DNA of 42,929 bases from a bacterium. Lineage in GTDB: Bacteria > Verrucomicrobiota > Verrucomicrobiia > Limisphaerales > JAJXZI01. Positions 28,485-37,132 of this stretch are shown here, piece by piece (within the stretch, counting starts at the first letter, position 1; each line of letters starts with the position of its first letter). Location: assembly GCA_021780115.1 (NCBI GenBank), contig JAJXZI010000330.1, forward strand, positions 1 through 42,929. The letters run 5' to 3'. The notes under the pieces were generated by a model. It searched no databases. It saw nothing but the letters and a program-made list of their open reading frames with translations, and was not told the DNA's origin. The position numbers and the translations under genes are program-made.

Positions 28485-29110
28485 GGGTGGTGCCAGCGTC
28501 CGCCCAGTTCCATCGTGCGCTGCAACTCCTCCAGCAACGGGGCCAACTCCGCCTTGGTCTGCGCCGAGCTGTGGGAGAAGTAAGCGGCCAGGCCGATGGT
28601 GCGGATCTTGTTCTGCAACTCGGGACTGATCGCCGGGGGCGGGGGACCGCCGGGCGTGCCGGCGGACGGCACCTCGCCCGCCTGCAACTGCTGCTGGGAC
28701 TCACGGAGCCGCCGGAGCGAGTCGTCGATGGCCTTGCGCCGTCGCTCTTCGGGCATCTGCTCGAAGGCCGCGATCATCTGCTGGAAGCCGGTCGGAAGCG
28801 TTTTGTCGATGAAGTCGCTTTTCTCCTGTTCGGTCATCTGGTCGAACCACCGCACCCCCAGGCGGTCCAAGCGCGCCCGCTGCCGCTCCTCGTACGGCAA
28901 CGCATTCAGCCGGTCCACCAGACCCTGGATCGCCCGGGCCCGCTCGACGGCGGACAGTTTGCTCAAGTCCACCGACGCCACGTAGGCGCGCACTTTTTCC
29001 GCCGTCATCTTGGAGTTCTCGGCGACGAAATACCCCGCCAACGCCAGGATCCAGATGGCCACCAGCGCCAGACCGGCATACAAGACGGTGCGTTGTCGTT
29101 GAGCCAGCAT
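28481..29110 (-). CDS. Single-pass membrane protein of unknown function
   Basis: 209 aa. One membrane anchor at about residues 8-28 ([22 protein letters not shown]) is followed by a mostly helical, charged domain ([83 protein letters not shown]). A Pro/Gly linker ([15 protein letters not shown]) precedes a last helix. No family is recognised. It is the first gene of the operon with the pseudopilin and ABC genes and ends by overlapping the pseudopilin start. Confidence 0.75.
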   Translation of the reverse strand: MLAQRQRTVLYAGLALVAIWILALAGYFVAENSKMTAEKVRAYVASVDLSKLSAVERARAIQGLVDRLNALPYEERQRARLDRLGVRWFDQMTEQEKSDFIDKTLPTGFQQMIAAFEQMPEERRRKAIDDSLRRLRESQQQLQAGEVPSAGTPGGPPPPAISPELQNKIRTIGLAAYFSHSSAQTKAELAPLLEELQRTMELGGRWHHP

Positions 29111-29224
29111 GAATGGGATGCTACCCGGCCGGAAAGCGGCGCGCTATGGAAAAAGGGCTTTCGCCGCGGGGCGAATGCTCAGTCGGGCTGGGACAACGCT
29201 GCCCCAATCCCCGCCGACGCTCCC

Positions 29225-31912
29225 TCACCCAAGCAAGTCCTTCCGCAACACCAGCAGCGCGGCGAAGTCCTCCGGCTGGAGCGTCTCGAACTCCTGCTGC
29301 AACACCTTCACGTAGGCCCACGGCGTCCTCGTCAGCCCGCTGGCGTTCTCGCACCACAAATGCGCGGCGCGATCCTTGAAGGCCACGTTCACGTCCTCCA
29401 GCCCCTTCGTCTCGATCAGGTAATGCGCGCCGTCCGTCGTCACCGCCACAAAGTCTGGTTCGTAGTAGCGCAGGTTCCCCACGTTGTCGGTGTATTCGAT
29501 GGTGAAGGCGAACTGCGGCGGCAGTTTCGCAAACCGCTCCACGTCGTCCGACCGCTGGAGGAACCTCGCAAACTCCTTCTCAAATTCATTGTCGCACGGC
29601 ACCAGGTTGAACACGCATTTCCGCGCCGCCAGCGTGGGACGCGACCAGGGGAATGCGGGCATCTCCGAAAGCGGCCGTCCAGCGTTGAGCAACTGCGGCT
29701 CCAGTTCCGACACGACCAGCTTGCGCAGCGCTTCCACAAAGGTTTTCACCGTCACGTATTGCGCCACGTTGCTGCTGATGGCTTTCACCATCGCCGGCTG
29801 CCGCAAGTCCACCGTCTCGCCGAACGCCTTCTCTTGCAGAAAGACGCGCACCTTCGGCGCCAGCGCCGCGAATTGCGACGGCAGCTTCACGTCCTGGGCG
29901 ATCCGCCGGGCGTAGTAGCCGATGACTTCCTCCGCCGTCTGCGGCTCCGGGATGCGGTAATGGCGTTCGATCAGCTTTTGCAGCGTGATGATGTCGTAGC
30001 CCTCGTAACGGAACACTTGGGCTTTCTTGTCATCGCTGCGTTTGGGCAGCACCGGGCACTTGAATCCCATCACGTCCAGGCTGGCGATTTCCTCCGCCAG
30101 TGATTTCTTCCGCGTCAGAATCGGGCTGAGGAACGGCACGGCAATGTCCGCGTCCTGCTTCTTCGGGTCCGGCGCGATGGTGACGATCACCACCCGGTCT
30201 TTGCCGACCTCGAACGTCTCCAGGTTCAACTCCTCTTCGCGTTCCAATTGCTCGACGAACTCGATGAACTTCCCGTTGCCGATCACATCGACGCGCTCGA
30301 CGTAACCGGAGCCGGTCCCGCGAAACATCAGCCGCAACCCGCGCCCGATGGTTTGCTCCGGCAGGATGTTCGCCTTCGCGCTGTAGGGCCGCAGCCCCAC
30401 GATCACGGTCACGTTTTGCACGTCCCAACCCTCGCGCAGCATCAGGACGCTGACGATGCAGTTGACCGGGCAATGCTCATCGTCCACTTCGCGGGCCACC
30501 TTGCGGGCGTCGTCCAAATCCTTCTTCGACACCTCGCCGGATTTGTCGGTGTGAATCACGAGCAGTTTGTCCCCGCCGAATTCGCCCGGATATTTCTTCC
30601 GCAGCCATTCGCCCACGTCGTCAGCCTCCTCGGTGTCGTTCATCATTACGAACAGCACGGGCTTCTTCCCCAGCGGCTTCAACTGCTGCGAGTATTCCCG
30701 CCACCGTTCCACGCCCGCCGTGAGGTAGGCCTGATAGCGCGTGCTGGCGATGTCCGACCGCTGTTCCGTGATGCCTTTGGCCAGGCCCTTCAGCGGGCGC
30801 TTCACCACGTTGTCAATGATGGCCTGCTTGAGCGGATAGTCGAACACCGTCCAGGCGAACAACTGCCCCTTCGTGTGGCGCGGCGTGGCCGTGAAATCAA
30901 ATTGGGCGGCGATGCCAATGCCTTTGTAGCAGCCGACGTGAGGAGGCTCTGACTTCTTGGTTTGGCCGGCGGAAGATGGAGCCTCCTCACGTCGGCTGCT
31001 ACGGGGACAAAGCCGCTCATTCAACCTGCGGATGATCCGGTTCCACTCACTTTCCTCGTCGTGGGTGTGGTGAGCTTCATCATTGATGACCGCCACCGGC
31101 CCGCCCCGAGCCGAGATGCGCTCCGCAAAATTATCCGCCGCCAGCTTCTCCGTCGGCGGCTTTGGCCCCATAACAGCCGTCATCACATCCGGTTCCTCCC
31201 CGCCATTCCCGGCGCGCTCGTAGAACTGCTGGATGTTCGCCAGAAACAGCGCGCCGACGGAACCGCCGCGCTCGCTCTCGCCGCGCATGTAGCACTGAAG
31301 ATTCCAGTAAATCCGCAGTTCATCGGGGATCACCGGGTCGCTGCGGAAGATGCGTCCACCCTCGAAATCCGTCCGCAGCCGCTCGTACACGATCACGTTC
31401 GGCGCGATCACCAGGAACGTCTTCGCAAAGTCGTCGCGGCCTTCCGCCGCCGCGTTGAAGAACTGCCACGCCATGACCAGTGCCATCACTTTCGTCTTGC
31501 CGCTGCCCGTCGCCATCTTCACGCAGTACCGGGCGAACTCGTCATGTTGCAGCAGCCGCAAGTCGCTCCGCTGGGCGTAGGCTTCCACCAGACTGCGATT
31601 GCGCCGCACGCCGGCCACTTCGTAGAGGTAGATGATCGTCTCCACCGCCTCCTGTTGGAAACTATGATAATGAAAAGGGCGGTTGGCGGCGGTGCGATGG
31701 TCGGTGTAGAACCAATGCCGCAGCAGTAATTCGGTCGTGGGAGTAACACCGCGATAACCCCCTTTTGGCCATGCTGGTCTGGTCTGTTCGTTCAGTTCAG
31801 CCCCTCGCCACGCCTTCACCGCCTCGCGGATGGCCGGCACGCAGGGCGCCGTGGAGACGCGGGCTTCCAGGAGGCTGATTTGGTCCGGGGCGTTGTTCTT
31901 CTTTCGTGGCAT
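29225..31912 (-). CDS. res: Type III restriction enzyme Res subunit (DEAD-box helicase/nuclease)
   Basis: 895 aa from MPRKKNNAPDQ. It is the ATP-dependent translocating and cleaving subunit, acting with Mod. Helicase motifs: I (KMATGSGKTKV), II (VINDEAHHTHDEE), III (DFTATPRHTKG), and VI-like (ILPEQTIGRGLRLMF). The nuclease PD-D/ExK motif is near the C-terminus (YYEPDFVAV...YLIETKG). Between motifs II and III sits an odd basic stretch, CPRSSRREEAPSSAGQTKKS then EPPHVGCYKG, encoded by the palindrome 30926-31002 and kept in frame. It otherwise looks intact. The order mod-res, with res downstream, is normal for type III systems. Confidence 0.9.
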   Translation of the reverse strand: MPRKKNNAPDQISLLEARVSTAPCVPAIREAVKAWRGAELNEQTRPAWPKGGYRGVTPTTELLLRHWFYTDHRTAANRPFHYHSFQQEAVETIIYLYEVAGVRRNRSLVEAYAQRSDLRLLQHDEFARYCVKMATGSGKTKVMALVMAWQFFNAAAEGRDDFAKTFLVIAPNVIVYERLRTDFEGGRIFRSDPVIPDELRIYWNLQCYMRGESERGGSVGALFLANIQQFYERAGNGGEEPDVMTAVMGPKPPTEKLAADNFAERISARGGPVAVINDEAHHTHDEESEWNRIIRRLNERLCPRSSRREEAPSSAGQTKKSEPPHVGCYKGIGIAAQFDFTATPRHTKGQLFAWTVFDYPLKQAIIDNVVKRPLKGLAKGITEQRSDIASTRYQAYLTAGVERWREYSQQLKPLGKKPVLFVMMNDTEEADDVGEWLRKKYPGEFGGDKLLVIHTDKSGEVSKKDLDDARKVAREVDDEHCPVNCIVSVLMLREGWDVQNVTVIVGLRPYSAKANILPEQTIGRGLRLMFRGTGSGYVERVDVIGNGKFIEFVEQLEREEELNLETFEVGKDRVVIVTIAPDPKKQDADIAVPFLSPILTRKKSLAEEIASLDVMGFKCPVLPKRSDDKKAQVFRYEGYDIITLQKLIERHYRIPEPQTAEEVIGYYARRIAQDVKLPSQFAALAPKVRVFLQEKAFGETVDLRQPAMVKAISSNVAQYVTVKTFVEALRKLVVSELEPQLLNAGRPLSEMPAFPWSRPTLAARKCVFNLVPCDNEFEKEFARFLQRSDDVERFAKLPPQFAFTIEYTDNVGNLRYYEPDFVAVTTDGAHYLIETKGLEDVNVAFKDRAAHLWCENASGLTRTPWAYVKVLQQEFETLQPEDFAALLVLRKDLLG
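30926..31002. repeat. 77-bp palindromic element inserted in frame in res
   Basis: A perfect 24-bp inverted repeat: 30926-30949 starts GTAGCAGCCGACGTGAGG, and 30979-31002 is its exact complement; the spacer is 29 bases. It resembles REP/BIME or MITE-like elements. It encodes about 26 extra residues between helicase motifs II and III without a stop or frameshift. Confidence 0.8.
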
Positions 31913-31936
31913 GATGGGAAATGACCGCGCGATCAA

Positions 31937-32418
31937 CGGTCGTCGGACAATCCCGCAGGGATTGAAGGTGAATAGCCCCCGGCGGAACGGGGGGAAAATC
32001 GTTGGATCATGACCGCGACCCCGGAAGGGTCGAACCGCGGGCGTTCAACCCCTGCGGGGTTGTTTTCCATTTGTCCGAGATACCCCCGGTTGGACCGGGG
32101 GCTATTCACGTTTGGCCCCTCCGGGGCCGTTCCTGCCGCTGCCAGCCCGGAGGGCGAAAGACAATAGCCCAGCGTTCCAACGCTGGGCGCCAGCGCGGCA
32201 GCCGGTGGAGTCCCGGAGGGACGACAGAACGCAAGCGGTTTGCGGCGTGAGCCAGAGCGCCGTTGTTGGCGGGATTTCTTTCGTCCCTCCGGCGTCCAAC
32301 CCACCGATGAATCGGTGGGCGATTCCCGGTCGTCCCTGCAAGACTTCGCCGGGGCGGCGCCTATTTCGGACTTCGGACTTCGGAATTCCTTCGGACTTCG
32401 ACATTCGGATTTCGGACT
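31937..32418. repeat. Palindrome-rich intergenic island between res and mod
   Basis: 480 bp with no convincing gene. A 15-bp inverted repeat brackets 31968-32109 (GTGAATAGCCCCCGG at 31968-31982, its complement at 32095-32109). Inside and after it are perfect short palindromes: 32046-32052/32056-32062; 32168-32176/32179-32187; 32299-32307/32310-32318. From about 32367 to the end of mod a degenerate run of TTCGGACT-like units repeats. It looks like stacked miniature repeat elements. Confidence 0.65.
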
Positions 32419-34561
32419 TCACTTCACCCTCACCTTCACCGTCTTCGTCGTGTCGTTGCCGAGGATGTCGATCACCTTCACCACCACCGCGTATTCGCCG
32501 GCCTCCGCGTAGGCGTGGGAGGCTTCCAGCGTCAGGGTTCCGTCCTGGCGGGTGCGGTACGCCTGCCACTCGTTGTGGAACGTGTCGCCCTGGTTGTCCC
32601 AGTCCACGGCCCAGTAATCCACCCACTGGCTCCAATGCTTCACCGCCGCCCGCGCCTCCTCCGGCACGTCGTCCGGCGGGATGACGAACTCCGTCAGCTT
32701 CAACGTGGCCTCGCGCTTCGCCACCTTCACGTCCACGCTCAACGCGCCCAGCTCGAAGAAGTGAATGTCGCCCGACTCCACAGCCCGCTTGTCCATCACG
32801 TCGCGGGGAATGCGGATGAACTTCATCTGGATGTTCGCGGCGGCGGCCTGCTGGCGGGCGACTTCGTTCAACTCGAAGGCGAAATCCCAGCCCAGCACAT
32901 CCACGCCGTTGCGGGCCGGAGCGTCCGCGCCCTGGCCGATGGACTTCTTGAACTCGGCGGCGATCTGCGCCACGTCGCCGGTCGTCACCGGGCCGTCCAC
33001 CGCGCCGACGTGGACCATGCGCCCGGAGCGCAAACCATGCAGCCAGGTGTAGCCCCGCACGGGCTTGGCGTGGTAAAGCTGGAGGAGGAACTCGGTGTAG
33101 GCGCGCTGGGGAGAACACGCCGCTGGCGTGTCGTCTTCGGCGGCGCGCCGAAGACCGCGGGCGTCTGACTCGCTCGGGGGAGAAGTGGGTGGGGTTGGAG
33201 AATCCGGCGGGCCGCCGGATTCGGCACGCGGGCCGCGTGCGCTCCCCGGAAATACCGCCGCCTGCCACATCTGGCGCTCGTATTTGCCGAGGTTCTGGAC
33301 GACGAACGGGCGCACGCCGGGAATGCCCAGCAACCGTTTGCGCGCCGTGTGAATGGCGAACCGGCCCAGGTCGCAGGTGATCCAGCGCCGCTTCAACTTC
33401 TCCGCCACCGCCGCCGTCGTGCCGCTGCCGCAGAAACAGTCGAGCACCAGGTCGCCTTCGTTCGAGGAAGCTTTGAGGATACGGTCGAGCAAGGCTTCGG
33501 GCTTTTGAGTCGGATAATCCACCCGTTCGAGAGCCATTGGGTTAACCGGAGGAATGTCGTTCCAGATGTTGTGGACGACCGATCCTTCCTTTTCGTCCAG
33601 ATACATCTTCACCGCGGGTGTACCTTGCTTCGTGAACCCGATTCGGCCCTGTTTCATCAGTTCGTCGATCTTTTCTTGGCCGAATCTCCAGTGAGTCCCC
33701 GCCGGCGGTTCGAGCAGCTTCTCGCCAAACTTCCTCGCAGGTCCCTGACCTTTTGCAAGGATGTCGGCCATTTTGTACCGGCGCCCGTCCGGGTCTTTGT
33801 TCGTGAAATGGCTTTGGATGTAGGAGTCCTTTAATTGGGACAAGCTGAGGGTTCCACACCATGGCGGAGCTTGCGGAATAGAAAAGAATCTCGTCGGTGA
33901 CTATTCCAAATCTGTTGGCGTCTGCATGGAAATTGAATCGTTGCCAGACGATCTGGTTCTTGAAGTTCTCTGCTCCGAAGACTTCATCCAGCACTACTTT
34001 CATGTAGTGCCCAACGTGCCAATCCATGTGAACATAAATGCTCCCGGTATCGCACAGCAATTCACGGAGCAGGACGGCGGTTTCGTAAAACCACTGGAGG
34101 TAGGAGTCGAGTCCGCGTCCCCAAGTGTCGCGATACGCCTTTTGCTCGATGATGCTCGGCTCCTTGGTGAAGGCGAACGAGTCGTCTTCGGGCGTGTCCG
34201 GGTGATCCGGCACGCTGGCGGTGAAGGAGAAATCCGCGCCGGTGTCGAACGGCGGGTCGATGTAAATCAGGTTCACCTTGCCGGCGAACTCCGGCAGGAG
34301 CGAGGGCAGCACGTATTTCTTGTCGCCCCAGATGAGCCGGTTGCGCCACGGCGTCTTTTCCGTGATGCGTCCCGCGAACAGCGCCAGCGCCTCGCGATCC
34401 GCCGCGCTCTCGTTCACCGTCTCGACGGTTTGGAACGGCAATGTGACGCGCACCGGCGGGACGCGCTGGCCGGCGGCATCGTATTTGCCTTCCCAGACCA
34501 GCTCGGTGCGCTTGACGGCGAGGGGATGGGGGGCGTTGGCCGGTCGTCTTTCGTCAGGCAT
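32419..34561 (-). pseudogene. mod: Type III DNA methyltransferase Mod, interrupted by a +1 frameshift
   Basis: A site-specific DNA methyltransferase (N6-adenine expected) that gives the type III system its specificity, about 713 aa if restored. The N-terminal part reads from 34561 and holds the catalytic motif IYIDPPFDTGADF. Near WNPQL (about 33843) homology leaves that frame and continues one base further on with SQLKDSYIQSHFTNKDPDGRRY, then motif I as DCFCGSGTT and a C-terminal domain ending DILGNDTTKTVKVRVK at 32419. The first frame runs on to a stop at 33542 without homology. No slippery or stop context supports programmed frameshifting. A Pro/Ser/Arg-rich insert (about 33115-33260) carries a cluster of palindromes. 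It is either a genuine broken gene or a base error. Confidence 0.85.
33115..33240. repeat. Cluster of four perfect palindromes inside mod
   Basis: Stems: ACACGCC 33115-33121/33125-33131; GTCTTCGGCG 33133-33142/33146-33155; GAATCCGGCGG 33200-33210/33212-33222; GCACGCGG 33224-33231/33233-33240. They encode a low-complexity linker (GSARGPRAESGGPPDSPTPP and onward) of about 45-50 residues between the methyltransferase core and the C-terminal domain. Confidence 0.75.
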
Positions 34562-34584
34562 GGTTTGAATTGCTCGCGGGGGCC

Positions 34585-35526
34585 TCAGTCCGGTCCGGGG
34601 AGGCGCGACGCCGTTCCTGCGGATGGGTCAGTCCACCGCCGCGTCAGGCCGCCATAGGCATCCATCCGCCGGTCGCGGAAGAAGGGCCAGTGCGTGCGGG
34701 TGGTGTCCACGGCCGCCAGGTCCACGGGGACGAGGAGATTGGTTTCCTCGGTGACGCCGGCTTTGGCGAGGATTTCGCCGGACGTGCCGGCGACGAAGCT
34801 CTGGCCCCAGAACTCGAGGCCGTCGCCGCCCAGGCCGGGGAGGACTTCGTGACCGACGCGATTGACGGCGGCGACGTAGCAGCCGTTGGCAATGGCGTGC
34901 GAGCGCTGGATGGTTTCCCACGCGGCGTGCTGGCGTTCGCCGTATTTCGCCTTCTCGCTCGGATGCCAGCCGATGGCGGTGGGGTAGAAGAGAATTTCGG
35001 CGCCTTGCATCGCCGTCAGCCGCGCCGCCTCCGGATACCACTGGTCCCAGCAGATGAGCACGCCGATCTTGGCGTAGCGGGTCGGCCAGGCGCGGAAGCC
35101 GAGGTCGCCGGGCGTGAAATAGAATTTCTCGTAAAAGAGCGGGTCATCCGGGACGTGCATCTTCCGGTAGAGGCCCAGGAGCGAACCGTCGGCGTCAATG
35201 ATGGCGGCGGTGTTGTGGTAGAGGCCGGCGGCGCGTTTCTCGAAGAGCGAGGCGATGACGACGACGCGGTGTTTCTTCGCGAGTTTCTGGAAGGCGTCGG
35301 TGCTGGGGCCGGGGATGGTTTCAGCGAGAGCGAAGTGGGCATGGTCCTCGCTCTGGCAGAAATACTGGGAGCGGAACAGTTCCTGGGTGCAGAGGATCTG
35401 GGCGCCGGCCTGGGTGGCGCGCTCGGCGGCGGCGAGGGTTGTTTTGAGGTTGGCCCGCGGGTCCGGCGAGGCGGCGGTCTGGATCAATCCAAGTGTGACG
35501 CGAGTCGTCGCGGGCGGGCGCTTCAT
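34585..35526 (-). CDS. aguB: N-carbamoylputrescine amidase (carbon-nitrogen hydrolase)
   Basis: 313 aa nitrilase-superfamily enzyme expected to hydrolyse N-carbamoylputrescine to putrescine in polyamine synthesis. The Glu-Lys-Cys triad is seen in LCTQELFRSQYF, LYRKMHVPDDP and VLICWDQWYPEAARL. The subfamily features YEKFYFTPGD, YPTAIGWHP and THWPFFRDRRMDAYGGLTRRW match AguB closely. No agmatine deiminase (aguA) is in the window. It starts 5 bp after the kinase stop and ends 23 bp before mod, so the three may be co-transcribed. Confidence 0.92.
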   Translation of the reverse strand: MKRPPATTRVTLGLIQTAASPDPRANLKTTLAAAERATQAGAQILCTQELFRSQYFCQSEDHAHFALAETIPGPSTDAFQKLAKKHRVVVIASLFEKRAAGLYHNTAAIIDADGSLLGLYRKMHVPDDPLFYEKFYFTPGDLGFRAWPTRYAKIGVLICWDQWYPEAARLTAMQGAEILFYPTAIGWHPSEKAKYGERQHAAWETIQRSHAIANGCYVAAVNRVGHEVLPGLGGDGLEFWGQSFVAGTSGEILAKAGVTEETNLLVPVDLAAVDTTRTHWPFFRDRRMDAYGGLTRRWTDPSAGTASRLPGPD

Positions 35527-35531
35527 GCGGA

Positions 35532-36545
35532 TCAGGCGGGTTGCGCGATGGGGGCGGCGTGTCCGGGCGAGTCGGGGCTGCTGGCGTCCTTCACCGGCAG
35601 GGGAACCTCTCCGGCGAACAACTCGCGCATAAACCGGCCCAGGGTTTCATTCGTCGGGCCGTAGCCCTTGTGGTAGATGTAGTGCTCCAGGTCGTAGAGC
35701 ACCTCGTCGGCCGTCTGGTAGCGCTGGACGAGGTCGCGCGCCAGCAGGCGCTGGAGGATTTCGTTGAGCCGGTCGTCGATGCGGCGGTCCAGGGTGCGGA
35801 AATCGGGGACGGGCAGGGCCAGAATCCGCTGGCGCGACTCGTCCGAGCTATCCGCCTTGAAAACGTTGCGGCCCAGCAGCAGATGCGCGAGCACGACGCC
35901 GGTCGAAAAGAGGTCGGAGCGCTTGTCGGTGACCTGGAAGGCCGCCTGCTCCGGGCTCATGTAATCCGCCTTGCCGGCCACCACGTCGCCTTCATGGTCC
36001 ACCAGAAATCCCCGCGCCTTGGCGATGCCGAAGTCGGTCAGCTTCACGTCGCCCTCGAAGGCGATCAGGATGTTTTTGAAGCTGACGTCGCGATGCACGA
36101 TGCCGAGCAGGCGGCCCGCGCCGTCCCGTTTGGCGTGGGCGTAGGCCAGGCCGCGCGCCACGCGGCTGGCGATGAACACGGCCAGTTCCGTGGGCAGCGG
36201 GCGGTGCCGCTGGGCGAGTTGGGCGATGAACTGCTCCAGGTTGACGCCCCGGATCAGCTCCATGGCGATGAAGTAACTCCCGTTCGCTTCGCCGAGCTGG
36301 TAGGTCTGGACAATATTGGTGTGGATCAAATCGGCGACGAGCTTGGCCTCGCCGATGAAATTCTCGCTGAACGACCTCTGGTGGGCGTAATCCTGGCGGA
36401 TGACCTTGATCGCGACGCGCTTGACAAACTGCCGGGACCCGAGCTGCTCGGCCTCATAGACAATGCCCATCCCACCTTCAAAGATCTTGCGGATGATCTC
36501 GTAGCGGACCGAGGTTTGGACCGTGAACAGCGCCACGGCAAACAT
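35532..36545 (-). CDS. Serine/threonine protein kinase
   Basis: 337 aa Hanks-type kinase domain: Gly-loop KIFEGGMGIVYEAEQ, VAIKVI lysine (K47), GEAKLVADLIHTNIVQ with the aC Glu, catalytic loop HRDVSFKNIL, DFGIAKARG, and MSPEQ as the APE equivalent. The usual HRDxK lysine is Ser, a change also seen in other bacterial kinases. No membrane segment follows, so it is likely cytoplasmic. The C-terminal 40 residues are Pro/Ser-rich (VPLPVKDASSPDSPGH). Start at 36545 (MFAVALFTVQTSVRYEI) is chosen over 36710 because the upstream part is unlike kinases and runs into the HU promoter. Targets are unknown. Confidence 0.9.
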   Translation of the reverse strand: MFAVALFTVQTSVRYEIIRKIFEGGMGIVYEAEQLGSRQFVKRVAIKVIRQDYAHQRSFSENFIGEAKLVADLIHTNIVQTYQLGEANGSYFIAMELIRGVNLEQFIAQLAQRHRPLPTELAVFIASRVARGLAYAHAKRDGAGRLLGIVHRDVSFKNILIAFEGDVKLTDFGIAKARGFLVDHEGDVVAGKADYMSPEQAAFQVTDKRSDLFSTGVVLAHLLLGRNVFKADSSDESRQRILALPVPDFRTLDRRIDDRLNEILQRLLARDLVQRYQTADEVLYDLEHYIYHKGYGPTNETLGRFMRELFAGEVPLPVKDASSPDSPGHAAPIAQPA

Positions 36546-36620
36546 CTTCCGGGACACGGCCGGCAAGTCAAGCTTGCGCTGGGCCGGCGCGGTTTTGCTG
36601 AAGATTTCGCCATTTTGTTC

Positions 36621-36650
36621 TTGCTTGCCGGCCAAGGGTGAGTTTAATAC
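36621..36650 (+). promoter_or_regulatory. Likely promoter of the HU gene
   Basis: TTGCTT (36621-36626) and TAATAC (36645-36650) with an 18-base spacer, about 70 bases before the HU start codon. It lies between divergent genes for the kinase and HU. Confidence 0.45.
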
Positions 36651-36719
36651 CCGCGAAGACAGGCTGCTTTGACGGCACGAATGAAGAACAAACGAACGAA
36701 ACCAAAACACCTACAGATT

Positions 36720-37007
36720 ATGGCAAAAGCACTCTCGAAGTCCCAAGTGGCGGCCGCGATCGCGGACAAGGCCGGCCTCACCAAGAAGCAGGCGGGCGAA
36801 ATCCTCGAACACATCGCCCAATTGGCCTACAAGAACGCCAAGAACAGTTTCACCCTGCCCGGCCTCGGCAAACTGGTGCTGGTGAACCGGGCGGCGCGCA
36901 TCGGGCGCAACCCCAAGACCGGTGAGCAGATCAATATCCCGGCCAAGCGCGTGGTCAAGTTCCGCGTCGCCAAGGCGGCCAAGGACGCCATCCTCGGCGC
37001 CAAGTAA
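36720..37007 (+). CDS. HU-family DNA-binding protein
   Basis: 95 aa histone-like nucleoid protein, the usual length. MAKALSKSQVAAAIADKAGLTKKQAGEILEHIAQLA forms the helical dimer body. FTLPGLGKLVLVNRAARIGRNPKTGEQINIPAKRVVKFRVAKAAKD carries the GRNPKTGE-type arm that binds the minor groove. In-frame codons from 36669 are not conserved; Met 36720 is the normal start. It is followed by a strong terminator, so it is monocistronic. HU versus IHF-like specificity cannot be told. Confidence 0.95.
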   Translation: MAKALSKSQVAAAIADKAGLTKKQAGEILEHIAQLAYKNAKNSFTLPGLGKLVLVNRAARIGRNPKTGEQINIPAKRVVKFRVAKAAKDAILGAK

Positions 37008-37026
37008 TCGCCGGCCCCTTTCCCGA

Positions 37027-37057
37027 GGCACTCTGACCGGGTCGGAGTGCCTTTTTT
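37027..37057 (+). terminator. Intrinsic terminator of the HU gene
   Basis: GGCACTCTGAC (37027-37037) pairs with GTCGGAGTGCC (37041-37051; one G-U) around CGG and is followed by TTTTTTATT. It lies 19 bp past the HU stop. Confidence 0.9.
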
Positions 37058-37132
37058 ATTGACCCGACGGAACCGTGCGAGCGGGGCGGGCGACTCGCTC
37101 CCCGACGCCAACCTTCTGCTTCGCGCTTTGCC

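Noticed and set aside
32367-32420. Short repeated TTCGGACT units as a CRISPR array
   Set aside because: The units are about 8-10 bases, degenerate and lack spacers; no cas genes are present.
33836-33856. Programmed +1 frameshifting in mod
   Set aside because: No slow or stop codon follows the shift point and no SD-like stimulator is seen; the first frame runs 100 codons past it, so a mutation or base error is more likely.
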